Below are positions 21,992-34,452 of a DNA stretch of 64,000 bases, one piece after another (the first letter of the stretch is position 1; every line of letters starts with the position of its first letter). A program made the translations under genes and the position numbers. Source of the DNA: Jacaranda mimosifolia (taxonomy: Eukaryota; Streptophyta; Magnoliopsida; Lamiales; Bignoniaceae). The notes under the pieces were generated by a model that searched no databases, was not told the DNA's origin, and worked only from the letters and a program-made list of their open reading frames with translations. The stretch lies in the NCBI GenBank assembly GCA_018894105.1, contig CM032123.1:869001-933000 (forward strand), in the 5' to 3' direction.

Positions 21992-24900
21992 TTCGGACCG
22001 ACGCAAGAATCGCATGGACTCCAGGTCCAGTTCCAGTTCCAGCTCGAGCAGCCAGGCAGGCAAGCCGAAGAGGCTCGACCGGCGGAACGCCGTCAAGAAC
22101 ATCGATTATGAGTTCTCTCCTTCTACTTCAGCTTCATCATCATTGTGGTCATCGCAGGAATCCCTGCGCACGCGCTCCCTCGATTTGTACAGCGGCAAGG
22201 CGAGCTTACGTGTCGACGGGACCGAGGGCGAGTTTGAAACTATTTGCAAAACCTTTGGGTTTTCTGGGATTGATGATTTTGGGATATCGCCAGAGGAATA
22301 TGAAGCGATGAAGGTGAGATCATCCTCTGGTCCTGTTGTGTTTAGTCAGAAATTCGAGCCTATAACTTATCAGGAAACCGAGGTGGGTTGTGACGATGTT
22401 GTTGAATGTTCCCGTGATAGTGGTGGCATTAGGGTGGTTGATGTAACTAATCGGCAAAGTGAGGTCAGTGATATGCGTGGTGAATGTTTATATAATGATA
22501 GTGATGTAGTTAGTGTGGATAGAATTAGGGCTAATGCTTTTGGTACTGATGTTACTGAACTATCGAAGAAATTAGGGGATGGCGTAAGGGTAAGCGATGT
22601 GAATTTTAGTGACAGAATAAGTAGTAGATCAAGTGAATTCCGTGGAAATGGTATTAAGGGTGTGCGGCCGCCACTTCTGGTGCCACCACCTCTAACAACG
22701 TTACCTGTGATAGATAATGTGTGCTCCACATGGAATACATCGAGAGGATTTGTGCTGGACAGTAATCAATGTGTTTCAGGGGTTGAGAAAGGAATTTATT
22801 TGTATGAGGATGAGGAAGGGACTGAAGAAGTTGGTCGGAATAGGAGTGAGCAGCAGGAGGAGGATATGAGGAGAAGGGTGATGACGGCAGAAGAGAACTG
22901 TGTGCTGTTTGAGTCATGTTCTTTTACCACAACTTCAACTAATGATGATACTTCAAGTACCACAACAGAACCGACATCGAGCATTTCACCTAATGGGAAA
23001 TTTAGGCGTGTTATTGAGGATTGGCAGAAGGGTGAGCATTTGGGTAGTGGATCATTCGGATCTGTGTATGAAGGAATTGCTGAGTAAGTGCTACTTCAAA
23101 TTTATATTTATTTGATTGTAAATGCAACCTTGCATTATTAATTTGGAGCATGGAGCGGAATGTAACTTGCTTATTTGAACTTCTTAAATTGTTGTCTTAT
23201 GCAATTTGGACAGCCCAAGTAATACTCAGCTGATAGGCTTAGTTTCGGGAAAATCCTGAAGTTAGCCTGAATTAACCAAAAAATGTTCGTAGCATTATTA
23301 CTCCTCCTTCTCTTCCTCCTCCTCCTCCTCCTCTATTGTAATTATTGTTTTTGTTAGCTGAGTTCTGTTGATGCCAGATAATGAGTACTTATGAGACTTA
23401 TTTGTTTAGATGGCACATCTGGCATTTTTACATTATGACATTATTCATTCAATAGTTTCTATGAGTTCTCTAGAAGTTGTTAAAGACCCCAAGCTTGGTG
23501 AAAAAAATGGTGCAAGCTTTCTTTATGTGCTTTGAGAACTGAATTTCAGTCTGAAAACCATTTCAAACGTTGAAAGAATTTGAGAGAAATAGAGTGACGG
23601 GATTTTTGAGAAGGGTAGATCATTTTAGTTTGTGTACTGAATTTTGAGGGAGGGAGCAAGGCCCATTGGTCAGGACTGTGGCTGGTGGCTACTGGCTTTT
23701 TAATTTACAGAAGAGATCCACACTGGAACCTCTTCCTGGATCATTTTTTCCATTTTCTTTTTGGTTTTTCTTCGTTTCCATGTTCCCCTTCATTTGCTTC
23801 TTTTCCAATTCATTGTGGCTGGATAATGATATCCTTGTGATGGGCCATCTTGATGATTCTTGGTGAAATTTCATCTCTCATGCTGTAAGATGATAAAGGT
23901 TTTATGCATTCTTTGTGTAAGAAGATTTAAGCTTGATCTAGGAGGTGGCACTCACATTTAAGGTGTTCCCTTTGACTTATTGTTATCTTTGTTGCAGTGA
24001 TGGATTCTTTTTTGCTGTGAAGGAAGTATCTTTGCTTGATCAAGGGGATGAGGGAAAGCAACGTATTATCCAACTTGAACAGGTCTAGCAGCTCTGATCA
24101 TGATATTTGTGCTCACGCAACTTTATGTTTCCAGATTTACTGGCTCTGATAATTCACTATTGTGAAAGTGCTGCTTGTTCTTTCCCAACTTTGATCTTCT
24201 ATTTTTTCTTGATCTGTTCAGGAAATTGCTCTTCTGAGTCAGTTTGAACACGAGAACATTGTCCGGTATTATGGCACAAAAAGGGTATTACTTTTGAAAT
24301 ATTTCCACCTAGCTTTATATTATTATTATTATTCTTTAAGTTTCTCATTTTCATGTTAGATTTTCCATGTTATCATCTTTTGCAAACTCATCTTATTTTC
24401 TGTCTATTGCTAGGAGTGAAAGATGTGCTAATATTTCATCCTTTTCCCCTTCTTTGTAGGATAAATCACATCTCTATATTTTTCTTGAGCTAGTTACCAA
24501 AGGCTCCCTTTTGAGCCTTTACCAGAAATACGACCTCCGAGTTCCACAAGTATCTGCTTATACAAGGCAGATTTTACATGGTTTGAAATATCTGCATGAC
24601 AGAAATGTGGTCCACAGGTGATTAAACCAGACTATTAAGATGTTTTATGCTCTTCTGCTTTTCATCCATTCTGATTATTTCCAACAGAATATTCACTTGC
24701 AAATTGGAACAAATTTCTTGGTATCAGATCATATTATCACACCTATTCATGAGGTGTATGGCTATGTCTGCTATATGGTTTTCTGATGGTTTTGGTTATG
24801 ACATAATTCCATTTCATTTCTTGCCGTCATAATTTTTAATGCTCATTTCTTTGTGATATTATTTATATGTAAATTTCTTCATCATTAACATTTTTCTTCT

Positions 24901-27900
24901 AAAAAAGGTGGAATTCCTACTTAATATTACTTAATAGAGGATGATTCTGATTTATGTGGAACAGGAATTTATGGTTAGAAAAAGAATGAATACAACGTAA
25001 TTTAATCTACTCCAATAATTATGTTTATAAAAATATCCCAAAATATTACATGTGGAAAATGTTTTCTTTTAGTTTTCCTTTTTCCTTTCCTCGTATTTGC
25101 ACAAACTCGTGTCCCTTGTTAGCAGTTTACCATTTAAATATCTACATTGTGTTTGACTTGTTCTTGAGCCGAGTGAAGCTTCCTTTGATGCCGCATTTCT
25201 TTAATTATATGTCTGAAAACAGTCCAAAATCCACATTGAATTTCTTTCGGGATAAGTAAGAGAGTAAAGTAAACCATCTTTTGTGTGATATATTCTTTAA
25301 GATGAATGCAGAATATTAGAGTAGATAAGTACCATCCCCTGTCTTAGGGTCCAGTATCCATTATGAGTACTTCATCGACGAGCCAATCACATAGCTTCTA
25401 TTAATCTTAGAAATAAGTGTGTTGAGTACTTGCGTCATGGAAAACTCTTCGAGAAAGGAATCACTTTCTTAGATAATAGAATGCATCTTATTAAGAGAGC
25501 AAGATGAACTGGTATAAGTATTGTAGAAATAGGGTAATTATAATTTTTCCACATAGGTATTACCTGTGGGCATTTGGTCCTACATTTATATAGTCTAAAT
25601 TATCTGGATAAAAATACATGATGGAGCAAAAGTTTTTGGTGATGTGCACTTTGATGAGATCCTTGCCCACATTGCCAAGGTTTCAAATTCACCCAAGTGA
25701 GTTGCATTTCATAGGGCAATGTGTATGGGTTCTTTACTCTACTAACCAGCACAGTAAAGTTTCATACATTTCTTTCTTTTGTCTGTTACAGAGATATAAA
25801 ATGTGCAAATATATTGGTGCACACAAATGGATTGGTGAAACTTGCAGATTTTGGTCTTGCAAAGGTTCAATACCTTATTCTCTCGTATATTTTTTTCCTT
25901 TTTTATCCACAATGTATTTCATGGCATTTAAAATGGTTTGCTATAATTATTATTGCTGTTGTACTTAACATCTTGTGATTCATTCATTATACAGGCCACT
26001 AAGTTGAATGATGTGAAGTCTTGCAAGGGGACTGCATTCTGGATGGCTCCTGAGGTTTGTCTGACTCCCTTTTAATCAGAAAGTACCATGTTTGACTTGA
26101 GTAATGTAACCTAAGTAAAACTAGAGTTTTCTCCTAATATGAGTTGACTAATTCCTGAAAAAAAGAATCAAAGAACCTACTGAACTAGCTAGCAAGAAAG
26201 AAGGCTCTATATCAATATAGTTACTTTGATCAAGACAGTGGAAACCATTGGAGAAAGGGCTCATAATGTCTCTATTGACCGTGAGATTAAGTTGCAATCA
26301 TGTAGATTCACTAGAAGGACTAGTTCTTTGTTTCAACCAAACCTGAAGGAGTGGGGGAAGTTGGAATTTCTCAAGCATAATCATAAAATTTCACGGCAAA
26401 TTTTTCTTTCTTTTCTGCTTGCTTAATCCAAACCTTTTATTCTCTTACAAAATCTTGTCCAACCCCTTCCGCTTTAGATATCTGTACAAAATCCATGTAT
26501 TTGAAAAATGGCTAACACTTTCAAGTTGTAGACATACTTTTTGCCTGAAGTGAGAAATGCCCTGCTTGCCCAAACCTTTGCTTGGCAAACAAGAAATTTT
26601 GCCACATAAATATTTGAATTTTGATCATCCTTGTGTTTCCTGCATAATTTAACATGTCATTTGATGTTGTGACTAACTATATTTTTCCTTTTCTGTTGAA
26701 GCCAATGGAAGGTCTATAAATGAAACATTGATGGTGCCACTTCTTACTAATGATCAATTAATGCTGCTGCAGGTTGTTCGGAGCGAGGGGTATGGACTTG
26801 CAGCAGATATATGGAGTCTTGGATGCACAGTCTTAGAGATGTTAACTAGACAATTTCCATACTCCAATTTAGAATGCGTAAGTAAAAGCATCTTGCTTGT
26901 AATTAGCGAATTTATGTCATAATTTACCAAAATTGGATTTACTGTCACAGCTATGCTTTCTATATTTTTCACTATCAAAGTAACAAGTAGAGGAGACTGT
27001 CATATGAGAAGAAGAGATGCCCATATAGAAAAATCGTGCAGGAAATATCTCATATATATATATTTATATGCTTCTTTTGCTATAAGCTACAAAGGCAACT
27101 TAGCTTTCAGGATTCCCTTTCCTATTACATTTATCTTATGAATGGGGGCATCAGTATTCAAGCCAAAATAATTCCATAGTGGCATTAATTTTACAGATGG
27201 ATATTAGATGCCAGATTGAGTTTTATAGCTCGATCTCACCTACAAAAAATAATTTTGATTTACTTTTTAATTGTTTCAAGTAATATTATCATTCTTTGAT
27301 TCTTTCATCATAATATTGATATATACAATAATCAATAAATCCCATTTTGTTATTAATGAAGATAGTAACATGATTATTCTTTCTACTACTACTGATAATA
27401 ATATTCAATATTTAAAATATAAAAAATTAGAAAATTAAAAGCTTCTGAGAACACTTATATTGAGTTCAATAAACTTGAGCTTGGAAAAACTCGAGACAGC
27501 TGTACTCTTTTCCTCAACCAATTCGGTTGTGTTAGCCTTGGTCTAACATTTTGTCATGAACTGGCTGGACAAAGATGGGTTGAAGGTTAGATAGATTGGA
27601 GTGAAAGTGGCACAGGACCTTCGATCGACCATAGGGTGGTTGCACTCTAGCGTGAACCTCACTTTCACTTCTCACGTAGTGAGTGGATGGTTATTACTTT
27701 TTTGGTACAGTAATCACATATGATATCAGATAGCTGGCCTTTTCTTAAGTGACAAATTCAATGAAGTTTATTAGGGTGGATATCCCCTCTTCCAACTATG
27801 TAACTATACATAGTTTTTTCTGGATCTTGACAGTTCATTCTTTCTCATGTGACAGATGGCGGCATTATTTAGGATAGGAAGGGGTGTGAGACCACCTATT

Positions 27901-28068
27901 CCTGATTTGGTTTCCAGTGATGCACGGGATTTCATACTTAAATGTCTACAAGTTGACCCAAGTCTGCGGCCAACAGCTGCTCAGCTATTGGACCATCCCT
28001 TTGTGAAACGACCCATTCCATCATCTTCAGGCACAATGTCTCCTCACAGTTTTGGCAGGCAGATTTAA
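21960..28068 (+). CDS. MEKK1-like: MEKK1-like MAP kinase kinase kinase
   Basis: A serine/threonine kinase that phosphorylates MAPK kinases in plant immune and stress signalling (MEKK family, subgroup A). Eight exons (21960-23083, 23998-24082, 24222-24284, 24460-24617, 25792-25864, 25995-26054, 26773-26877, 27856-28068) join in frame to 626 residues. The N-terminal half is a Ser-rich regulatory region starting MHRLPKIFSRSSDRRKNRMD. The catalytic domain has the glycine loop GSGSFGSV (362-369), Lys383, Glu404, HRDIKCAN (476-483), DFG (496-498), the activation segment SCKGTAFWMAPE (510-521) and DIWSLGC after 533, so every catalytic residue is present. It ends RPIPSSSGTMSPHSFGRQI. Length and domain order match the Arabidopsis MEKK1/2/3 group. 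The start at 21960 is the first ATG in this frame. It cannot be assigned to one of MEKK1-3 from sequence alone. Confidence 0.93.
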
Positions 28069-29270
28069 GCAAGATTTCCAAGTGCGGTAAGCAAAGAATC
28101 TGTTGTTCCAGTTACAAATTCCAGCATAGCTATTCACTGTCTCACTAATATCTTAGTTTAAGAAGCCTTGTACATGAATCAAATGCCCTATCACATCTAG
28201 CCACCTGAAAGTTTTGTTTCATAACTTCTCAATGGACATTCTGTGATAACAATCCATCGTTTGTTCTTACTTTGACTGGCAATTTGATCCTCTCTTTCCA
28301 CCGAAACCACAATGCAACAAAAGAAGAGTGATAAATGAACGAGCCACCATAAAGTTGAACTGTATGTATGCTCTTTGTGACATTTCTTTCCTTCTGAATC
28401 CAGGTTTTCAATCTTCCTACAAACCATGGTGTTTATATGCTGAACCTGCGGATTGCATTTTGTTTTGTATATGCAAGATTCAAGAGTTTCCACTTCAATT
28501 ATATTCAGATTTTTGGATTATTTCACTCATTTTTGTGTTGTTTTGTTGTATCAGCATTATTGTTTCCTCTATTTTGAGGATCGAAATCATTTCATGTAAT
28601 CTTGTCTAGTTTAAGTGTATATATCTTCTTGCTTTTTAGTGTAAAAATCTCATGTCAGATACTAATTTGTTTCTGATGAACTTAAATTTGTTGCGGCGAA
28701 TTCCCAGATTGTTTTTTCTTTTTTTATTGCTTTCTTGAAAAAGGATCACTTATTCTTTCGTAATCTTTCTTTCGTAAGATTATGTTTGGCCCTTGAATTT
28801 TAGTACAAAGAAAGTTAGAAATACAACATAAATTTGCTAGTATAATATAAGAGTATTTGCTATGCTCAGGCATGCTGTAAAGCAATTTTGAATTTGGTAA
28901 TTGGTTGAACTGCAATTTTTGACTCTACAAAATCCTTGAGACTTCTCCAAATCAAATTTAATACTCAAGACTTTGGCATTCAATGTTCTAGACTAGTCAT
29001 TAGTCCATGGAGACAATGACAGTCTGTTGGTTATTCAAGATTTGAAATTTCTAGCAAGGCTCCAGAAAGAGTGAGGAAAAGTGGAAAGGATAGAATCCAA
29101 TATATAATTCCACAAAGAATAAAGCCAACAAATTTATCAATTTTTTTATTTAGCTTCCAGGAAAATTCTAGGTCAATTTTTTGGGTGACAGTATATTTTA
29201 CACATAATGTTATCACATGCAACCTCAATGATACTTAGTGTATTCTTTAAACTGTTCAGACACAAATAAA
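28069..29270. other. MAPKKK 3' region and spacer
   Basis: The first about 550 bp probably contain the 3' UTR, possibly with an intron (a GT follows at 28087). No gene is supported in the remainder. Short frames on both strands have no protein character. Confidence 0.4.
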
Positions 29271-29968
29271 TCTATACTATTATCTATAGAAAGTGGGATT
29301 TGTGATCAAAATTATGTGATTTTGAATTTTAAAAAGTTCTTTAAAATTAATTATAATTATTTCTTTAACGTTAAATATGAAAATTATTAAAATAAGTACA
29401 CTAACTTACCTAGTTATCTGCATATGAGTAAATCTATTTTTATTATATATCAAAAGTATCTTTTTTACTACAATTATACAATTTTGACCATTAATTGTTC
29501 GACATAATTTCCTTCAAATTAAAGAAATTAATCGTCCTCTCATTTATAATCTCTATATAAAAAAGAAAGGCCCTTTATACATTCAAAGTGGTGGTTACAT
29601 CATGCAATACCAAAATTTGCTTTACCAATTATATCCTTAATCTTCAATTTAATTTCAAAAGTGAATTTATCACTTAACGTAACACTAAAAACACAAATAA
29701 TATAGTGAAAACATAAGAACAAAATTTATGAAATGTATGGGTAAATATATTCAATAGTTTTAAACTTTTGATGTAGAAATAATTTGCTAAATATGAGTTT
29801 ATATTAATGGATAATTACTATTGTATGCTGTTGATGTGATTATTGTTAAAACTATGTTATTTTTAATATACACTGTAAAAAATTGAATATTTTATTTATT
29901 AATATAATTTAGTATCAATAATATGATAAATTAATATGCATGTAAGGATGGCGTGTCACAACGACTAG
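29271..29968 (+). mobile_element. Possible Helitron-like element
   Basis: The left end A|TCTATACTATTATCTATAGA and right end CTAG|T fit Helitron termini, and the left end resembles that of the element at 4751. A second start-like string, A|TCTCTATATAAAAAAGAAAG, lies inside at 29550. The hairpin expected about 10-12 bp before CTAG is weak here. The interior is AT-rich and non-coding. Confidence 0.4.
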
Positions 29969-32058
29969 TATTTTCTAATTTGAAGGAACAAGACATACGT
30001 GTAGAGGGACAAAATAAAATTCAGGGCAGCACAACAAATTTCTCCCCATATTACATTTATCCTATAATTGACTAAGGTTCAATAAAATTAAATTTCAACT
30101 AAAATTTTTGGAGTCTATGATAATACAGCTATGCCATGAAAAATGTCATCATAATGTGGTAACTTAGAAACATTCGCAATCTACCCTCGAATTCTATAAT
30201 ATACCCATTAATATGCCCACTATCCCAAAGTGAAAAGAAGCTAACGTGCGCGGTGTGTGAGAGAGAAGGAGGCCCTTGAAATTTCCATTAAATTTGCTAT
30301 TTTAATTATCATAAAAGGGATTTTCTATCTCATTTTTCACCAAATACGCTTGCAAACCCACATCGATTTTTGCCTATCTTCACTCTGAGGTAACCGAATT
30401 TCCAATGTGTAATTTACTGGCGAAATTTTCAATTTTACGCGGATGTGACTCTGTATTTTTTGTAATTTGGATTTTTCGTTTTTCTCTGATTGTAGATTAA
30501 TGGGTTTTTCTTTTTTCTTCTATGGATTTTATGAATGGCGAGATATTGTAATTAAAAGTTTATTTTTTCCCCTCCTTTAGCTGTTGATATTTGATGGTAA
30601 TTTGCTGAGTACTCGAGAAAATAATTGACAAGTCTTGGTTTTTCTGCTGTTTTCTGATGCCTTTAATGGGCTGGAATTTTCTTCGTTGAATTTGGTTATG
30701 CAGAAAAATTACATCTTTATGAGTGACGGTGTTGTGGTTGGTATACTATGGTTTTATATGCATAAGTGGGCGCATGATTTGAAAAAAATTAATCAAGTGA
30801 AGTTTCAGAGAAAATGGAGTTCAAAGTGAGTGATAGTGAAAAATTGGCTTCCTTGATGCAATTGTTGCACCTGCCAGAAAGGACTGTGAAAATGAGAAAT
30901 GCTAAATGTTGAATGTGAAGAAGTAGTGCCATTGCATGAAGAATTCATGGAGCTGTCTGGGTGCAGTTCTATGAGCGTTGATTTTGGTGTTTTTTATGAA
31001 GTTCTACTCTAAGTTTTCATCTGTGTTATATTTCTTGGCTGCTGGAGTGCTTGCTTTTCATAATATGTCATTTGGGATTTATGCAATTCAGATTTTTGTA
31101 GGTGCAAATAACTTCTAAGTTCTATGGAATTAGGTATCGTTTGTTTTGCAGATTCATCTTTGTATGTTATTATGTGAAATCTTTTGAAAGTTATGCTTAA
31201 TGTAGCCTCAGAATTAGTGAGAGAGAGGGTTGGGAGAGGGTGTTGGCAGTCAAAGTGCCTTATACTATAGTGAGGACTACCTCGACTTGCCTTTGTTCCC
31301 ATACTCTCTTTATTCTTTAATTTGGGAACCATCCCTTTTTGTTTCATTCTACTTTAGATTACAATCTACTATAATCTTTAGGATGAAATATCAATAGATT
31401 CGGAGGCATTTCCTCTCAAATCTGTTATGCCGGAATACAACAAAGTGCTGGTAGCTAAGGGAAATATTGCCATAGTCTCCATTGGTATGCATCTTTGTTC
31501 TTGTTGCTTCTTGTGTTTCGAAACCCTCATTGTAACAGTTTGATGAGAAGAGCGTAGTCATGAATCTTGGTGTCTGTGTGAAGAAATATTGATTGGAGTT
31601 TGGACTTAAACCAAGGTTCAGAAGATGAGGAAAAAGAGAACAAGAAGAGGGGAATTTCAGTCATTGTTTTCCAGTTGAAAAGAAAAAGGATGCAAAATAC
31701 AAGGGTGATACTAAAGATGGAAGTATTGAACACAGAGAAGTGTGTTCTTTTTGGAAGAAATTATAATTCATGAATTGAATGTGCCCTAGAAGTAATTTAA
31801 TGTTTAGGCTGCTGAGTTCAAATAAACAGGGTTAAAAAGATACCATTAGCAAATGCTGCTAATAATGAAGTTGCCTTGTGAAAAATTGCAATTCACATTT
31901 AGTGATCTTTCGTGAACTTCCTTTCTTGAGATGTATATTGTTTACACATCATTAAGCTGATTCATGCTTCTTCCTTTGTCATTGATTTGGATTGTTATTA
32001 TTTATCACTTTATTTTTTGTGGTGGGGCAGGGGTGCTATTAGGGGTTGAATTGTGCAA
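29969..32058. other. Promoter and leader of the DUF1644 gene
   Basis: The stretch 30280-30400 looks like a promoter and first leader exon ending at a GT near 30390 (ctctgag|gtaacc). A pyrimidine-poor AG precedes the start codon exon at about 32029. A further leader exon around 31380-31483, ending at a GT (ccattg|gtatgc), is possible. These would be 5'-UTR introns; none is needed for the coding frame. Short frames here are unsupported. Confidence 0.4.
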
Positions 32059-33042
32059 ATGGCAAAATCCAAGAAGCCGCAGCAAGAAACTGATTCCCGA
32101 GGACATGGAGCTAGCCTGCACAAGCTATCATCTCGGTGCAAGAAGGTTTGTCGCAATGCCCACCATGAGAAGCTACAGGTGAAAGCATCAGAAAAGAAAG
32201 AGTGGGAAGATGCTGTATGCTCCGTCTGCATGGAGTTTCCTCACAATGCCGTGCTCTTGCTTTGTTCCTCATATGACAATGGCTGTCGTCCTTACATGTG
32301 TGCCACTAGCCATCGGTATTCTAACTGTCTTGAACAGTACAAGAAAACCTGCACTAAGGTTTCCTCAAACCTGACCACACAATCAGGGCAAGGGTCAATC
32401 GACAATATTGATTTCTCGCAAGAAGCAGGTTCGCCTGATGGGAAGAGTGAAACGTCTGAGCTTTTGTGCCCACTTTGCCGAGGACAGGTTAAAGGTTGGA
32501 CTGTGGTGGAACCTGCTCGTAGGTACCTTAATTCAAAGAAGCGAACCTGCATGCAGGATAATTGCTCGTTTGTTGGGACCTACAAAGAGATCAAGAAGCA
32601 TGTGAAGCTGGAGCACCATCTGGCATGCCCTAGAGATGTAGATCCTACACATGCAGAGAAATGGAAAAAGCTTGAGAATGAGAGAGATCTCAATGATGTG
32701 TTTAGCACAATCAGATCTACTATGCCTGGGGCGATTGTCATTGGCGACTATGTAATAGAGAGGAATTATCGTGGCATTTCTGGAGATTATGATGCAGATG
32801 ACTATGCAGACAACACTTTCTTCAGGTTTCCAACTTATGGCGGGAGCTGGAGTAGTCCCCTATTCTCTCCTGATAGTTTTGAGGAGGATTATGACTCTTT
32901 AGATGAGGATTATTTTCGCAGGATGCGACTTCGAGCTGCAGTAGCTTCTAGAAGCATGGGACGAAATGTTCCCCGACTTGCCCGCCCTCATGCAAGGTTG
33001 ATGTTTGCGAGGCAGGCAAGAAGGTTTAGAGCAGGCCGGTAA
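32059..33042 (+). CDS. DUF1644 zinc-finger protein
   Basis: A plant-specific DUF1644 protein of 327 residues in a single coding exon. Members in rice have been linked to salt and drought responses; the molecular role is unknown. The N-terminal part is basic. A Cys/His-rich module follows: CSVC at 54-57, Cys69, Cys76, Cys81, His85 and Cys90. LCPLCRGQVKGW is at 136-147, and a C2H2-like finger uses Cys164, Cys169, His181 and His186 (next to HLACPR). The arrangement looks RING-like and may bind zinc. The C-terminus is acidic then Arg-rich (RLMFARQARRFRAG). The start is the first ATG in frame; the frame upstream lacks another ATG after the splice acceptor. Function cannot be inferred further. Confidence 0.9.
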   Translation: MAKSKKPQQETDSRGHGASLHKLSSRCKKVCRNAHHEKLQVKASEKKEWEDAVCSVCMEFPHNAVLLLCSSYDNGCRPYMCATSHRYSNCLEQYKKTCTKVSSNLTTQSGQGSIDNIDFSQEAGSPDGKSETSELLCPLCRGQVKGWTVVEPARRYLNSKKRTCMQDNCSFVGTYKEIKKHVKLEHHLACPRDVDPTHAEKWKKLENERDLNDVFSTIRSTMPGAIVIGDYVIERNYRGISGDYDADDYADNTFFRFPTYGGSWSSPLFSPDSFEEDYDSLDEDYFRRMRLRAAVASRSMGRNVPRLARPHARLMFARQARRFRAGR

Positions 33043-33790
33043 ATCTTGGTACGTTTAGTACGATCCATCCCCCTGAAAGATCACTATGAGCTGCAACTTT
33101 TACTACATTTTGAATGAACTGATACCAATTATTTCCGCGACTTTGGAAAATTTCAGGTTGTTTTGATACTGTCTTTTGTACAGCTGTGCCTGGGGGCATA
33201 AATATCTGTGTTGGAACAGATTGTCAACATCTTGGATTATGAATTGTAGGTCTAGGAATGACTAGTGAATCAACCATTCATGAAAATTCTCCCACACTCT
33301 TGATGGGTCCTCATTGTTTATCTTGTATCTGACAGTAAATTGCCATTACAGCCATTGTAGGTTGGTATTGCTTTCAGTATTATCATGAAGCTTTCATTCA
33401 TGCCCCACCTTTCCATTTTCTTCCCTCTTTGCACTTTTAGTTTCTCTTCTTGGAGTGATTTCTATGATATATTGTTATGAATTTTGACTGTATTTTTTAA
33501 CAAGAGAATCATTGCATTCTTCCTTTAATTTTTCTTTTATAAGAATTCAGTTCTCTTGAAATCAACCAACCAGGACTTCACAGCTTCTCTTAAACAATTC
33601 AGAAAAGCAAATTGGAAAGTGTTGAAAAGGGGAATATCATCTGTCATAAACTATTGCAGCAGTTATTCTCATTAAAACCAATCCAATTCAAACAACTTCA
33701 AAGAGACTGTCAGTATCTGCAAGCTGCTTAATGCATCTAAACAAAATCATCAAGCTATAATCAAAGAGCCTTTGCCTAATCAATAAGCAA

Positions 33791-34452
33791 TCAGCAGCCT
33801 CTATTTTTGCATTTCCAGGCCCTGGATATCTTCTTCAAGAAGCACTTCAATTTCTTCTGCCGAAAAATCACAGAACAAATATAAACACTATTTGAGTAAA
33901 TCCCATAAAAGAATTTCTAATTTTTGAGTAGGATCAATACTACTAAACTCACACAAAAATGGGAATGTCCTCTTCTACGCGGGTTCGCCTTTCCCTTTCT
34001 ATTCTTCAGCCTTTCTTGCTTGCAAGATCCTTCACCATTATCATAATCCTCTGTCACAATGGGCTCATACCTCCATTTCCTCTTTATCCCATCAAACGGC
34101 AAAGACAATATCTTCATCTTCTGTACAGCAACTGACCACCTCCATTTCTGTTGGATGATTTTTATTAATTACATCACAAGAAATGAAAATGGAGAAAAGG
34201 TCTTCTTTTTACCTTTGGTTTTTGCCTTGAATTCTTGAAGGGCCATTGTACTTCTTGTGCATTTGCATGTCTTAGCTCCTGAGCGTAGGCGAGGAGCTGC
34301 GCGCGGCGGTCGTAGCCTCGTGCTTTGAAAATACGAGGCTGAGAAGATGTCAGATTTGGATTGATTTTCTTGATGGGATTAGTTATTTTATCAGATCGAA
34401 GAGTAGTTGTTTCTACGTAGACATTGATGATAACTTTTTTGTTGTTTGACAT
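33791..34452 (-). CDS. Small basic protein of unknown function
   Basis: Three minus-strand exons (34213-34452, 33953-34147, 33791-33856) join in frame to 166 residues. The protein is Lys/Arg-rich. It starts MSNNKKVIINVYVETTTL, has the conserved-looking block GYDRRAQLLAYAQELRHAN at about 46-64, a central KRKWRYEP, and a C-terminal cluster CKKLKCFLKKISRAWKCKNR. I believe similar short proteins exist in other dicots as uncharacterised proteins, but I cannot name a family. No signal peptide or membrane helix is seen; nuclear location would be a guess from the basic clusters. The last exon is only 22 codons. The alternative is to read through its donor at 33952, which adds a short hydrophobic tail and is less likely. 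Confidence 0.65.

Noticed and set aside
22370..22984. Antisense frames opposite MAPKKK exon 1
   Set aside because: They mirror Ser/Val-rich coding sequence of the real gene and have no family features or promoter.
23280..23340. CT/CCT repeat in MAPKKK intron 1 as a regulatory array
   Set aside because: It is an ordinary pyrimidine microsatellite in an intron.
25618..25978. Separate frames covering MAPKKK exon 5
   Set aside because: They read through intron sequence; only 25792-25864 is real exon.
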